Source: Hemileia vastatrix (Eukaryota; Basidiomycota; Pucciniomycetes; Pucciniales; Zaghouaniaceae). Taken from it: a DNA stretch of 64,000 bases. Shown in pieces: positions 51,657 through 63,655 of this stretch. The position numbers and the translations under genes are program-made. A model generated the notes under the pieces. The model ran no database searches. It worked only from the letters and a program-made list of their open reading frames with translations, and was not told the origin of the DNA. The DNA lies in the NCBI GenBank assembly GCA_030280995.1, contig JASXTE010000016.1, positions 25,691,501 through 25,755,500 of the forward strand. Reading direction: 5' to 3'. Position 1 is the stretch's first letter. Every line of letters begins with the position of its first letter.

Positions 51657-52838
51657 TTAAATTCTTGATATCCCCTGGAGATAATCCATAATTTTGCCCC
51701 AAGGGCTTATCCACCAATTCCATAAAACCCAAAAATAAACCCCCATAATTTGTCCTGCCATTGGACATAAAAAATAAACAACCCTTTTCCAAAACATGAG
51801 TGCATCCAATTTATGCACTCTATTATCAAATGCCACTACACTCTTTATTAGTGCAGGGAAAACCATATCCTCCTTAACAATCTCTCCCTGAGATTGTAAC
51901 AAATCCACCATATCCATATCTTCATTGCAGACAGTCTCTGCTTCTGAAGACAAAACCTGAGGCAAAAAATCCTCTAAATACGATTTCAAATCATTCAACA
52001 AAAAATTATCCCCATCATCCAAAATTTTGTCATTAATGACAACAATATCTTCATCTTCAAAAATCTCTTCTTTCCAAACAGAAGAGTCAACAAAAATAAT
52101 ATCTTCAGGCTGGACAAAATCTTCAGGAATGGCTGAATCCAAAATTTCATCAGAAACTAGTTCTTTTAAACCATCCTCTTCTATCTCTTGAGCGACCTCA
52201 GTGTCTTCTCCAGAGTCCAAATCAACAGAGTTATGAGTATCCAGATGTTCCAAAATAACCTTCTTTAGCACCTCCATACCAGGAATCCTAGTTTCTCCAT
52301 CGGGAAGATCCTTCATTAAATTCGCATTAATAAGCACCATCAAAACATCTTTCTTAACCTTTTCCCCCATAGCATCCCAAAAAATATACTTTGATGCATT
52401 ATCATGAAATAAAATTTCATACTCCAACAAATAATCCAGAACCACCTGAAATTCAACCATAAACTGATGATACTGATGCAGAGATGTTACACCACCTTTT
52501 GATTCCCATTTCCTAGCTATATCCTTTAGATCCTCCAATGAATAAACTTTTGGCCACCTTTTTTCCATTTCCATCTTGAGCTTTCTCCAATCTTGATCTT
52601 TATAACCATCCATAGAAATAACCTCCTTTTCCACCTCTCTGTCCAAAATAAAGAACCTAATCTGCTTCACCATATCCAAAGGTAAAGCACCATCAATCGC
52701 AGCTGCAGTTTCATACCTATGTAAAAATCCTTCTAAATCATCTCCAGAAAACTTGGGCCCAACCCAAGATACAATCCTTACTGATGCCCTAACAGGTACA
52801 CCAGAAGCCAACACAGCAGTTCCACTAGTAGAAGACAT
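51657..52838 (-). CDS. Gag of element 4
   Basis: Open frame of about 393 codons from the ATG at 52838 (MSSTSGTAVLASG); an upstream ATG at 52865 is also in frame. The first 200 residues look like a retrotransposon capsid (IVSWVGPKFSGDDLEGFLH, DWRKLKMEMEKRWPKVYSLED). The second half is very acidic, and the C-terminus has Trp-rich hydrophobic stretches (FWVLWNWWISPWG). No zinc knuckle was seen. The stop at 51657-51659 is followed by a hairpin unit at 51631-51656 in the gag-pol gap. Confidence 0.82.
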   Translation of the reverse strand: MSSTSGTAVLASGVPVRASVRIVSWVGPKFSGDDLEGFLHRYETAAAIDGALPLDMVKQIRFFILDREVEKEVISMDGYKDQDWRKLKMEMEKRWPKVYSLEDLKDIARKWESKGGVTSLHQYHQFMVEFQVVLDYLLEYEILFHDNASKYIFWDAMGEKVKKDVLMVLINANLMKDLPDGETRIPGMEVLKKVILEHLDTHNSVDLDSGEDTEVAQEIEEDGLKELVSDEILDSAIPEDFVQPEDIIFVDSSVWKEEIFEDEDIVVINDKILDDGDNFLLNDLKSYLEDFLPQVLSSEAETVCNEDMDMVDLLQSQGEIVKEDMVFPALIKSVVAFDNRVHKLDALMFWKRVVYFLCPMAGQIMGVYFWVLWNWWISPWGKIMDYLQGISRI

Positions 52839-52993
52839 CCCAAAACATAAGAAAAGCGTTAACAACCGTTAAAATAACAAGCCTCTTGCAGGCCAATAAC
52901 AAAAATCCAATTTGAGTTCCAGAGAATAAGCCTCTTGCAGGCTAAGAAATTCCTAGATCCAAGTAAGTCCTAGAAAAAGCTAGAGATTTCGAA
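52839..52993 (-). other. 5' leader of element 4 with two hairpins
   Basis: Plus-strand AAGCCTCTTGCAGGCC at 52878-52893 and TAAGCCTCTTGCAGGCTAAG at 52927-52946: stems GCCT/AGGC and AGCCT/AGGCT with the same CTTGC loop. They lack the CAGTTTA leader of the other units but share the fold. Confidence 0.7.
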
Positions 52994-53010
52994 CCCCACG
53001 TTGGGCGCCA
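52994..53010 (-). other. Primer-binding site of element 4
   Basis: Minus-strand TGGCGCCCAACGTGGGG, two bases inside the 5' LTR. A TGGCGCC start is a widespread LTR-element primer-binding sequence. Confidence 0.85.
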
Positions 53011-53012
53011 AC

Positions 53013-54142
53013 TATGGTAAGGTAAACTCTTACAGTCGCCTTGCTGTAAGCAGAATCCGGAGGAGATGTGTGGATTTAGCTGAAAACCCCGTCCTTCCAA
53101 TAAAAATAACAAAATGGGAGTTCTAAATCACTAAGCTAACCAATCTACTTGAATCTGATTGATAAAAATAATGAAACTCTAAAATAATTAACGCTTATTG
53201 AGATTAAATGATCGTGGCTGTTGATAAAGAAATACTGATAACAACAATTAAGGTGTACCAGTGAAAGATCTGAAAAGATTGACTTTTATGTTTTTATAAT
53301 AATTTTAATTTTTATGAGACAGCAATAATCAAGTCCCAGCGACGAAGACCTTTCTAAAGATACCCTGTATGAAGTGTTATTTAAACTGTTGAATTGTATT
53401 TCTAAGATGTTATGTAAAAAATAATAATGTTATAAGGGTATTACAAGTTATTTTAATTTGTTGAGTAATAAAAAAAAATGAGACTGTGGTGGTTAATGAT
53501 TAAGCTGTATGATCTGTCCCCCCCTCTCAATTTCGAGTTTGAGAGTCGCTTAAGTATTCCTAGTCACGTGCCTAAGTTTTCCCCTCCAGAGCTCTTCCAG
53601 AGTCAATCCGGAGCCCGTACGGAGTCAAAGCGGAGTCCGTACGGAGTCGAAACGGAGTCCGTCCAGACTTCCGGACTCAATTTAGAACCTTAAAACCATA
53701 ACAAAAAATCTAGAAAAATTACACATAAAAGAGCTACTTCCCCTTTACATACCAAACTAATTTTCGTAGTCTGCGCAGCTCTAATTACCCCGTGAAAATT
53801 CATCAAAGTTAAGTAATTTTTGAAAACGTAAATATTTCTATAAAACTTTAAAATTCATTTAAAAATATAAAAAAAATAGTAAAAATTCTGGGAAAATTTC
53901 CCAAGGTTCTTGAGTGACTCGACTTGATACTTATAAATTTTTCAGACCGTAAAAATAAGTTTTCTCCGTAAAATAAATTGTATTTGTGTAGGCATTTGCT
54001 CGTGACCAATTTCTTCATATTTAAAACTCAAATAAATTAAATAAAACCCTTTTATATATAAAAAAATAATAACACCAATCTTGCATGCCGTAATAACTCC
54101 ATTTACGTACTTAGGTGCCGTACTAAACTTTAGGCTACCACA
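53013..54142 (-). repeat. 5' LTR of element 4
   Basis: 1130 bp, nearly identical to 43539-44668; followed by ACAT at 54143-54146. Contains the same GC-rich CGGAGTCCGTACGG block at about 53602-53674. Confidence 0.92.
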
Positions 54143-54146
54143 ACAT

Positions 54147-55509
54147 CAGACATACAATCTTTGTGGAAAAGATGAACCAGATTTTTCGGGGAAAGTTATC
54201 ATGTGACAACTAGTTATGACACAACCTATCAGGCAATGTTTACAACAAAAAAATGAGACTCTAATCCTAAATTTGAAGAATAATGAAAGTGAAAAAGTGG
54301 TACTGCTAACTTAATTGAGAGAATGACTTGAGCAAGTGACACTGCTAATTGAATTTAGTTAATGATGCCACTAACTTGCTTGAGTGAACAATACCACTAG
54401 GATAATATGTATGTAATCACAATATGAAGGTGAGGTATTAAAACTAAAACAAAGGGATATGTAAATGCATATTTTGACCAAAAAAAAATGAAACATGCCT
54501 CATCTTCGAAAATAGTATATGTCCAGTGTGTATGAAGTGTCCAACTTGCCATCCCCCAAAATCATTTTTCACTCCAGGCCAACGTATTCAGTTGAGAATG
54601 GAGCAGGTATTGTCACTGCACAACCTACGCACAAGGTCAAGGATCATCCCAAAATAAGTGAGATAAAAGGATGAGGGAAATTACAACTTTGAAGCACAAA
54701 GAATTACTTTGAGGGAGTGATTTGAAGATAGAACTGAGTAACTAAGAATGGTTCCTAATATTCTTTGAGGAATAATTAATGTATAATGTAGGGACACTAA
54801 CTATTATGGTCAATCTCACAAAGTGTTGCAACTTAACAATCATATGGAAGATTAAAGTATTTAGGATTTTAATAAAACTGATTATTAAGAGAGAGAAGCA
54901 CAAATATAATGATAGCCTAATAAGAATTTAACTACTATCATAAATATATTTTATAATTTAATTCTAGAGAAAGTAGAACCAAAGTAACCCCCTTTAAATA
55001 TCCTATTTCTCCTTGCACTGACCCATTAATTACCCAGCTACCATATACCCACAGACCCATTTAATTAACTGGAATTCCCATCAATCATCTAACTTTATTT
55101 CCCTTCTATCCTGTTCCTTCTATGACAGACCTCCCAATTTACCCTCAGCCCCACAATTACCCCTTTTGAATATTGCCTTGACTTTAGCACTAGAGTGAGC
55201 ATAGATTGCTTATGTTTGAAAAGTATAAGCATATTTAAATTTAGGATACATTACAGTTTGAATAGCACAGCTAATTTGAGAACACAATAGAATGTAATTC
55301 TTCCAAGATTACTTTTTGCATATTGCTAGGAGTTAGGCTTGAATGGTGGTGTAATTGAGGTACATTTGCTTCAAGTGTCATATGGCTTGTGACAGATGCC
55401 TGGGTATAAAATGCAAGCTCTGTTGAGTGTGGGAGCACTTTGTTATATAAAACTTTACTATCACCTCCTTCCATTTTTCTATTTTCCAACTTCATCTATT
55501 TAGATTTTA
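54147..55509. other. Intergenic, no gene seen
   Basis: AT-rich sequence with no supported coding frame. ATG/stop patterns near 54280-54400 repeat the theme GACACTGCTAACTTAATTGA / GCCACTAACTTGCTTGA loosely. Nothing recognised. Confidence 0.5.
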
Positions 55510-56290
55510 ATGCCTGTACATAAAAACCCAACCCCTATGCCTCCTCACCCTTGAGCTGATAGGGGCTCCCCACTTGTAAATTCAAGACCTCCTGTAAGGC
55601 CTGTGTGGTTATGGACTTATTTTGTGTTGAGAGTACAGCTTCTAGAGGTCCTTTCAAGAATTGCAAGTCTTGTTGATGGCGTTGAGTGGCATGTAATGCC
55701 TTGGCTCTCAATGATAGAACTGAGCCATTCACCAATACAAAGTTTTGGTCAATCACCAACTCAAAGGCTGTTGTTGAAGACATATGGGAGGTGCCTACTA
55801 CTAGAGATTTGGTGGTGGATGAATTGGAGGGTTTTTGTCAGGAGGAGAGGTTGGAAATAACTGATTGGGCTTAAGATGTATCCTCGCAGAAGTGAAGGAT
55901 GATAGAGGAAAAAGTGGACAAGGGTGACACAGATACTGCAGCGCAAGAAAGGTAGGAAGCTTCCATGTTGAAGAGACAGCGATTAATCATCAAGGACAAT
56001 GATGAAGAGGAAGTCGAGGTGGCAGAGAGAACCATTGTTCCTCAAGGTTGACCCTGAACTTGGGGTAAGTGTTTTTTTTAATTTAAACTTAAAATACTTC
56101 AATGGTAACTGATCTTTCCCCCTTTTTTATTTTTTATTAGGGGGCGGAGACTGCTAAGGAGATTCCTGTAGTGTTGACCAGTGGGCCAGACCCTGATATT
56201 TTTACTGATGTCAAGCAGCCAATTGAAAATGATCCGCCAAACACCAAGGACTCTAACTTAACAATTAAAGCCTTTGATTAATTATGGTCC
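55510..56290 (+). pseudogene. Zn2Cys6-like protein, copy 2
   Basis: ATG at 55510 (MPVHKNPTPMPPHP), TGA, then after a shift SCKACVVMDLFCVESTASRGP with NCKSC and VACNALALN, colinear with copy 1 (CIACVAMDLFCVDSTASHGP). Then NTKFWSITNSKAVVEDIWEVP and RDLVVDELEGFCQEERLEITDW, an acidic EDNDEEEVEVAE-like stretch, and an intron at 56065-56140 (76 bp, GTAAGT...TATTAG). Several stops, including TGA and TGA within the Cys region, show it is dead. The fourth cluster Cys is Phe here. It confirms the family seen at 31385-31930. Confidence 0.5.
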
Positions 56291-56974
56291 AAGAAACCAT
56301 GCCACGCTCATTGAATTTCATTTATCAAGGGTCTATGAAATGAGATTGGGAAGATCATGGATTTGGCATCATATGATATAGCAGAAGAGTTTTTGGATTT
56401 TGGGGAGGTGGTGTTTGCTGGAGATGATGAAGTTTTTGAGAAGAGTTAAAAGGGAATTTGACAAGTCATGGAGAAGATGAAGAAATTTATTCAAAGAAAA
56501 TTTGGAAGAAGAAATGATTTATAAAAAAAAATAACATAGAAGAGAGAAGAATTTTTTTTATATATTGTTTTGTTCTTGAATGATGTTTTATTTTTTGGTT
56601 TATTATATAAATAGAAGAAAATAAAGAAAAAAAGAAAAAAATTTGTTTTAAGAGAGATAATTTTGAAAGAAGAAAAGAGAAAAGAAAAATTTCAAAGAAA
56701 GAAAATTAAGAGAGAAGAAAATAAAGGAAATTTTGAATTTAAAAGAAATTTGATTCAAGATTGATTGTTGAAGAAATTTGTGTTGATGGTTTGAGTTTTA
56801 AGGAAAACAGCAAAGAAATTAAAATTAAAAACAGTTTGAATGTTTGAAAAGAAAAAGAAGAAGAAAAAAAAGAATTTTTCAAGAAAGAAAAAAAATAAAC
56901 AGAATTTATTCTAATATACAATTTATTTATTGTGTAATTTTATTATATTAATTTTTATATTAAGATATTTTGGT
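56291..56974. other. AT-rich interval without a gene
   Basis: Purine-rich (GAAA-type) on the plus strand from about 56440. Possible leftover coding text (MDLASYDIAEEFLDFGEVVF) near 56355-56450 may belong to the preceding pseudogene. No supported gene. Confidence 0.4.
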
Positions 56975-57645
56975 TTTGTATTATTTTATTTTATTTTACT
57001 TTACTTTATTTAATTTTAATTTTAATTTAATTTTAATTTAATTTTAATTTAATTTTAATTTAATTTTAATTTAATTTTAATTTAATTTTAATTTAATTTT
57101 AATTTAATTTTAATTTAATTTTAATTTAATTTTAATTTAATTTAATTTTTCATTTATTTTTAATTTATTTTTATTTTTATTTTTATTTTATTTTATTTTT
57201 ATTTTATTTTTATTTTATATTTATTTTATATTTATTTTATATTTATTTTATCTTTATTTTATTTTTATTTTATTTTTATTATTTTTTTATTTTATTTTAA
57301 TTTTAATTTTAATTTTAATTTAATTTTATTTTTATTTTATTTTTATTTTATATTTATTTTATATTTATTTTATATTTATTTTATTTTTATTTTATTTTTA
57401 TTTTATTTTTATTTTATTTTATTTTTATTAAATTTTTATTTTATTTTATTTTATTTTATTTTATTTTATTTTATTTTATTTTATTTTATTTTATTTTATT
57501 TTATTTTATTTTATTTTATTTTATTTTATTTTATTTTATTTTATTTTATTTTATTTTATTTTATTTTATTTTATTTTATTTTATTTTATTTTATTTTATT
57601 TAATTTTATTTTATTGTCTTTTATTTTATTTTATTTTTTTTAAAA
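56975..57645. repeat. Compound ATTTT / TTTAA microsatellite
   Basis: About 670 bp: (TTTAATTTTAA)n at 57010-57145, mixed TATTTTATTTT blocks, then a pure (ATTTT)n run from about 57430 to 57600. Confidence 0.95.
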
Positions 57646-57884
57646 GTTTTAAATTTAGTTTAAAGAAATATACAGAAACTTGAAATTGAAAAGAATAGAT
57701 ATTAGAATTTAAGTTTTATATGATTTTGAAATTTTAAGTTTAAAATTGAAAGATATGTTGAACATTTTAAGATTTAAGTTTTTTTTTGAGAAGAAAAAAA
57801 AAGAAGAGAGAAAAAAAGAAAGGAAAAAAACAAAGAAATGAAGAAAAAATGAAAGAATTTAAGGTTTAGGTTTTGAAGGATATT

Positions 57885-58330
57885 TTAAATGAAAGATTTG
57901 ATAATTTCAGGAGCATTAGAAAGATTAATGGCTGGTTCACTGGATATTTATTGGTATCATTGAGGTAGCCTTCCCATTCCACAAGGTATTGAAGTTTTCC
58001 TTTGCTTGTTCTTGAATCAAGAATCTGGCTTACTTTCCACTTTAGATGAGCTTCTACTTCAACCGGTTCAGGAGGAACATGGTTTTTGCCCAGGTATATT
58101 TCTCAAGCCAGTTCCAAGAGAGATACGTGAAAAACAGGATAAATTGATTGCCACTTTGGAGGTAGCTTGTGTCAAAATGCATTTTTTGAGTTTTCAGCAT
58201 CAATTTCAAATAAATTCAAGCATTTCTCAGATAGTTTCCTAGATGGTTGAGTTGTTCAAATATTTTTCACATTGAGCCATACTTTGTTGCCTGGTTTAAA
58301 GAGTGGAGCAGATTGTCAATGTTTGTTGGT
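57885..58330 (-). pseudogene. Chromovirus integrase C-terminus and chromodomain remnant
   Basis: Minus strand: FKPGNKVWLNVKNI, stop, TTQPSRKLSEKCL, FEIDAENSKNAF, LPPKWQSIYPVFHVSLLEP, PPEPVEVEAHLKWKVSQILDSR, KGKLQYLVEWEGYLNDT, APEI-KSF then TAA at 57885. This is the tail of a Ty3/gypsy Pol with a classical chromodomain (YLVEWEGY), a different and more typical chromovirus lineage than elements 1-3 and 5. Its upstream part is replaced by the LTR of element 5. Confidence 0.75.
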
Positions 58331-58371
58331 CTCAGGCTGAGGTCAAGTACAAGGACAAGAACTAGCTTGAA

Positions 58372-59828
58372 TGGTCTATGTCTAGAAGATTTAAATGGTT
58401 CTAAATGAATACTGTAGTAAAAATCCAACAAGTAATAAAATATAATTCAAAATAAAGGTCTCAGCAATATGATTCTCCCTAATTTTATATAAGGCTTACA
58501 ATCTTATAGTTGGTAGAAAAATAGATTTAATTATTCAGATACTATTCAAAAGACTTTATAAGTGCTAATTGATATGTATTGTAATTGTTTTGGTTATATG
58601 ATTGAATTGTAATGATAAAGAATGAAGAAAACAAGACCCAAAACCTCCTCCTTTTATACACAATAATTTCCCCAATGAATTTCTTGATTTACCAGTCCAA
58701 TACACAGTTAATGACGCCTCCATCCAACTAATAGGCATTTCTATTAACATCCCAAGTGACTCATAAGATAATTAGAAGAATATCACCCGCCAAAATCCTG
58801 TAATAATAGGGAAAATCCATCAAAATTAAAGAATAAGTAAAAAAGAGAGTATATGAGTATTATACATCAAGATAAAAGACTAAAGAAAGAAAATTAAGGT
58901 TAATAAGAGCTTAATAATAAGGGGGATTCACTGTAGAAATGATGGTTCTAATCGTGAAATTATACTACGTGAAATTCCCATTCAAAAATGACCAAAATTG
59001 ACTGAGAAACCACCTAGAAACCCAAAAAAGTGCATGAGATGTGGGGTAACTACATGCAGTCCTTGAAAGGCGCTTGAAAAGGTAAATACTTGACTAATTT
59101 TAGGCAAATTTAAGCTTGGTAGTGAAATAAGGCACCAAGAGTGAGGTTATTAATGAAATTAGTGCATATAAAGAGGGTCAATGCATTATTAGTTAAGCTA
59201 GGACACTAAATAAGCGCCTCTCGCCTATTTTAGTGTGTTTCCCCACAGTGGGTGTAGAATGTGGGGTAATTATAGTGTGAAAAAGCTAACTTTGCTAAAA
59301 ATGAATCTATTTACATGGGAAAAATGCAGGCAGTATGTGGCCAGTACACAGAAGCCATTTCTGGCATAAAAACACCAAATTTGAAAAGTGTTGTTTTTAT
59401 GCATTTAAGTAGCCAAATCAATAGTCCTTAATGAGACAAATTGAACTGTCAAAGTGCAATTTTGATATTCTTTAGTTTATAGCGCATATAATCAACTTTT
59501 AAGTGATTTAAAGCACATTTCTTGTTTTTTGCATAAAACAATGAAAATAACAGCTTTAAGTGTACTTAAAAATTATGTAGCCTTAGAATTAAGGTTCTTA
59601 AGATTACCCTAACATATTTCTACTTATTATTAAGTACATAAGACTTATAAAAGGTGGATATATGCATGTATCTAAGGTGTTATAATGGCATTTTTTGTGT
59701 ATTATCATAATATTACTTATGTATACTGTTTGTGTACTCTAATCTATTGTTCCCATGTATAGTTCATGTGTTTAACATAACTTATAAGTAATTTTTACTA
59801 AGTCCTGGGGATATAAAGGCTTAAACTC
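58372..59828 (-). repeat. 3' LTR of element 5 (limits approximate)
   Basis: Inferred from TCTAGAAGATTT near the left end (shared with LTRs 2 and 3) and from the position of a purine tract (minus strand GGGTGGGAGAG, about 59829-59839) at the right. No partner LTR is in the window, so both limits may be off by tens of bases. Confidence 0.5.
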
Positions 59829-60004
59829 TCCCACCCAAAAAAACAATATTAAAAATGATAAGTTATACATTTTCTTTATTTTTTTGTTAATTTTCAGGTA
59901 TTCAGATTAATCCTGTAGCATTAAAGATTATTCTTTAAAGAAATAAAACATAATAAAATATCATGAGTACTGGTTTTTAACCCTTCAGCTGGTTGAAGAG
60001 AAAT

Positions 60005-63000
60005 TTATTTCTGTTTAAATTTTTTTAGAAGGGAGGATAAATTTGAAATTTCTTTTTCAGGTATCCATTTATCAAATTCATTTGATTTCCCTTTAAATCT
60101 TAAAAAACACTCATTTCCTTTTTCTTTAGTAAGGATTCTTTTCTTGAGTATTTTTTCAATATCTGCTTTTTCCACAATTTCTTCAGGGTGCTTTTTAGGC
60201 TTTCCCCTTCTTTTTGGGAATAAGTCAGGATCATTTGCATGGTAAGGTTTCAATAATGATGTAGGGAAAACTAGATGTTTCCTATCATATGGAGCATATA
60301 ATATGACTTCCACTGCATTATTACGAACCATTTTGCTTACTAAAAAAGGTCTTACAAAGGGGTCCTTCAATTTAACATTACCTTGTAAGTTAAAATGTAG
60401 TGTTGAAATTAGGACTTCATCTCCTTTTTTGAATTCAAATTCTTTATGAAATTTATCCCACCTTTTATTTTCATATTTGAATGCTTTTTGGATGAATTCT
60501 TCTGCATGCTTTCTACACATTTGTTGCATATGAATAAAGGATTTAGTACCAGGGTGTATATCCAACCTTGGTAATTTATTTAAATGATTTACTGGGGTAT
60601 TTGGTACGTATCCCAGCCAGAGTTCAAATGGTTTCTTCTCTGTTACAGAATGAGTTGTACTGTTATAAGCAAATTTAAGGCCAGGAATTAATTTTACCCA
60701 GTCATGTGTGAATTTCTCATTGTCTTTGTATTCTAATCCAAAGGCACAATATCTTCTGATCATGTCTTCAAGTGTTTGTATCATTCTTTCAGCTAGTCTA
60801 TCAGTTTGTGGATGGTGTACTGTAGACAATTTCAATTGACATCCTGATACTTCCATCAAAGATATCCAGAACTCTGAAGTAAATTTAGGGTCTCTGTCAG
60901 AGATTATGGCTTTGGAGAACCGAGCAGTATTCATCATTTGAGTCCACCATAGAAATTCCAAGTGTTTTGCAGATATATCTTTATGGGTAGGGATAAATTT
61001 ACACATTTTTGTTAACCTATCTACTATTACCCAGAAAGAATTGAAACTTTCTTTGCCTGCTAATGGCAAGCCAGTGACAAAATCCATGTTTATAATTTCT
61101 TATGGAGCTTTTGGCTGCTTTATTTGATGTAACAACCCAGCTCTCTTTCCAGTTAATCTTTTAGATTTCTGACAAGAGTCACATGTTTCAATGTATTTTT
61201 GTACATCTTATTTCATGTTTATCCACCAGGCTGTATTTTTATTTCTGGTTAATTTTTTGTTAAAATAAAAATGACCAGCTAAGATGTCATCATGAAAAGT
61301 ACTCAACATTAACTCTTTCATAGAAGGTGGTATTACAATTAAGTTACTTAGGTTTTTCCTGTAATATATATATTCATCTTCAATTGAAAGTTTACCTTTT
61401 TCCAATGCATTTCTATACTTTGGATGCAAGGTTTCAATTAATGAACTCATGGAGGCATTAGTTGGATCATTTAGAATGGTAGATAGTTTAGTCAAATCTT
61501 TATCAGATGAATAATTTTCCAATATAGTTTGCATAAACTCCTCCTCTAAATCCACTAAATAAATCCCAAATTTATGTATAACCTCATTTTCAGGTACATA
61601 AGCTGGGTTGCCAGTATCATTTGGAAAAGGTCTTTTGGATAATAAATCCACATTATAATGCAATGTTCCTGCTCTATGAGTAATTTTCATTCTTTCTCTG
61701 TACTCTTGTACAGCTAGTTGCCATCTAAACATGTGCCTATTAGTTGTTTTCATGTTTAGCAATGATTTAACTGCACTGAAATCTTTTATTAGTTCAAACT
61801 TCTGGTCTTCCGGATAGTAATGAAGTTTCTCCAAAGCCCACACCAGGGCTAAACATTCCAGCTGTGTGTCACCATACCTTAACTCTGTCTTTCTTAAGGT
61901 TCTGGATATATAACAGATAAATACTTCAGATAATTTACCATTTATTATCTGTCTCTGCTTTAAAGCAGCACCTAACCCTGTGAAGCTTGAATCAGTGTAC
62001 AAGATAAAAGGTAGGTTAAAATCTGGCAGTCCCAATATTGGAGCTGACATTAAACATTCCTTCAATTTATTAAAGGTGTGTTGTCTTTTGTTATTCCAAA
62101 TGAAAGCCTCATTTTTCCTGATTAATGTTGTTAAAGGATCTGCAATGGATTGGTAGTTTTTTATATACTGTCTATAATATCCACACATACCCAAAAAACT
62201 TTGAACATCTTTTACATTTTTAGGTATACCAATGTTTTTAATTGCTGCCACCTTATTCTGTTCAACAAAAATGTGTAATCCAGATACAACATGTCCAAGT
62301 AATTTCAAGGATTGAAATCCTAACTTACATTTCTTTAATGCAATTGTCATATTAATTTCATCCATTTTTTAAAATATTCTCTTCAGTTAATTTAAATGTT
62401 CATCATATGTTTTTGAAAAGACTATGATGTGATCAATATAAACCAAAAGCCATCCTTCAACCATTTCCTGATGAAAAACACTATCCATCAATTTTTGGAA
62501 GACTGAAGGCACATTCTTTGTGTTAAATGGCATTCTCACATACTTATATATTCCCATATGTGTGGTTATTAATAAGTAATTTTGAGAATTCTTTCCCACA
62601 GGAATCTGGTGGTAACCTTTGTTTCCATCTAGACAAGAAATATATTTTGCTCCTTGTAAGGTAGCATGGATAGAAGCTATCCTTGGTAGAGGGTAAATAT
62701 CATCTACAGTGTATGTATTCAGAGCTCTATAATCACCACATAATCTTGCCTTATCTTTTTCATAAGAGATTAATACTGGTGAAATAACACAATACTTAGG
62801 TTTTTTGTCCACTTTTTTAACAATACCTATTTCCAACAACATTTTTATATTGCTTTCAATAACTTTCCTTTTTGCAGGAGATGCTGGGTAAGGTTTCTTT
62901 TTCAAGCTGCCAGGAATATTATCCAACTCACAGCTTAAAGAGATTTTCATCTCATGGTCTTTGACCAATCCTATTTCATTTGAACCATGAGCAAATGCCA

Positions 63001-63655
63001 TAGAATAAGATTTGATCAATCTCAAAATATTGCCTTCTTTAATTTTTGAGAGTTGAGGACTGAAAGAGGCTTTTTAGATTTCACTTTCCAATTCTACCAC
63101 TTCAGTGGTGGTTCTTCCACCTTGCAGTTTTTCCTCTTTAGGAGAAATGGAATAAACTGAATTTTCAGAACATATCTTGAATTTTCTCTTACCATTTACG
63201 CCTATAGTGAAGCAACAGTTTTCAGGATCTAGTTTAATGCCATATTTTTTCAATAAGTCATTTCCAATAATAAGCCAATCAATACAATTATTATTATCTA
63301 TTACAACAAATTCACACACTTCTCCTACATATACATTATTATATTTAAAGAATACAGCAGTTTTGTATTTTCCAATTGGATTTAATACTGAACCAAAACC
63401 CCTCCAGTTCTTTGTCTGTACAGGTTATAGTTTTTCTTTATAATTACTTTCAAGTTTCATTAATGTATTAATAGAAACTACACGACCTGCAGCCCCAGTT
63501 TCAAGAATGGTATTCATTTCTCTTCCACATATATTAACAGGTGCTCTTATAGGTGCTATTTTGTAAATATCATGAGATACATCTTTAATTATTTCAGCTT
63601 CTCCAATTGAAGTTAAAGATTTATATGTATGTAGTATAGCATCATGCAGGAACAT
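60005..63655 (-). pseudogene. Pol of element 5
   Basis: All pieces are in one reading frame broken only by nonsense codons. Protease TILETGAAGRVVS, where the catalytic Asp of DTG is Glu (63655-63425); RT with KARLCGDYRALN and YIDHIIVFS, where the second catalytic Asp is His (63025-62387); RNase H LYTDSSFTGLGAAL, then part of the integrase zinc finger (62365-61208); integrase core MDFVTGLP, ISDRDPKF, LAERMIQTLED and chromodomain-like tail IEKILKKRILTKEKG with LRFKGKSNEFDKWIP (61087-60005). Stops at about 63424, 63073, 62386, 62366 and 61205. Confidence 0.85.

Larger units (their letters stand above)
43539..54142 (-). mobile_element. LTR element 4, Ty3/gypsy type without chromodomain, apparently intact
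   Basis: 10.6-kb element flanked by ACAT (43535-43538 and 54143-54146), with 1130-bp LTRs that differ at only about five positions by eye, a primer-binding site, a polypurine tract, an open gag and an open 1416-codon pol on the minus strand. The sense-strand LTR starts TGTGGTAGCC and ends CCTTACCATA. It also holds about 24 co-varying hairpin repeats and 2.7 kb of noncoding 3' sequence. This is the only LTR element here that looks autonomous and young. Confidence 0.9.
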
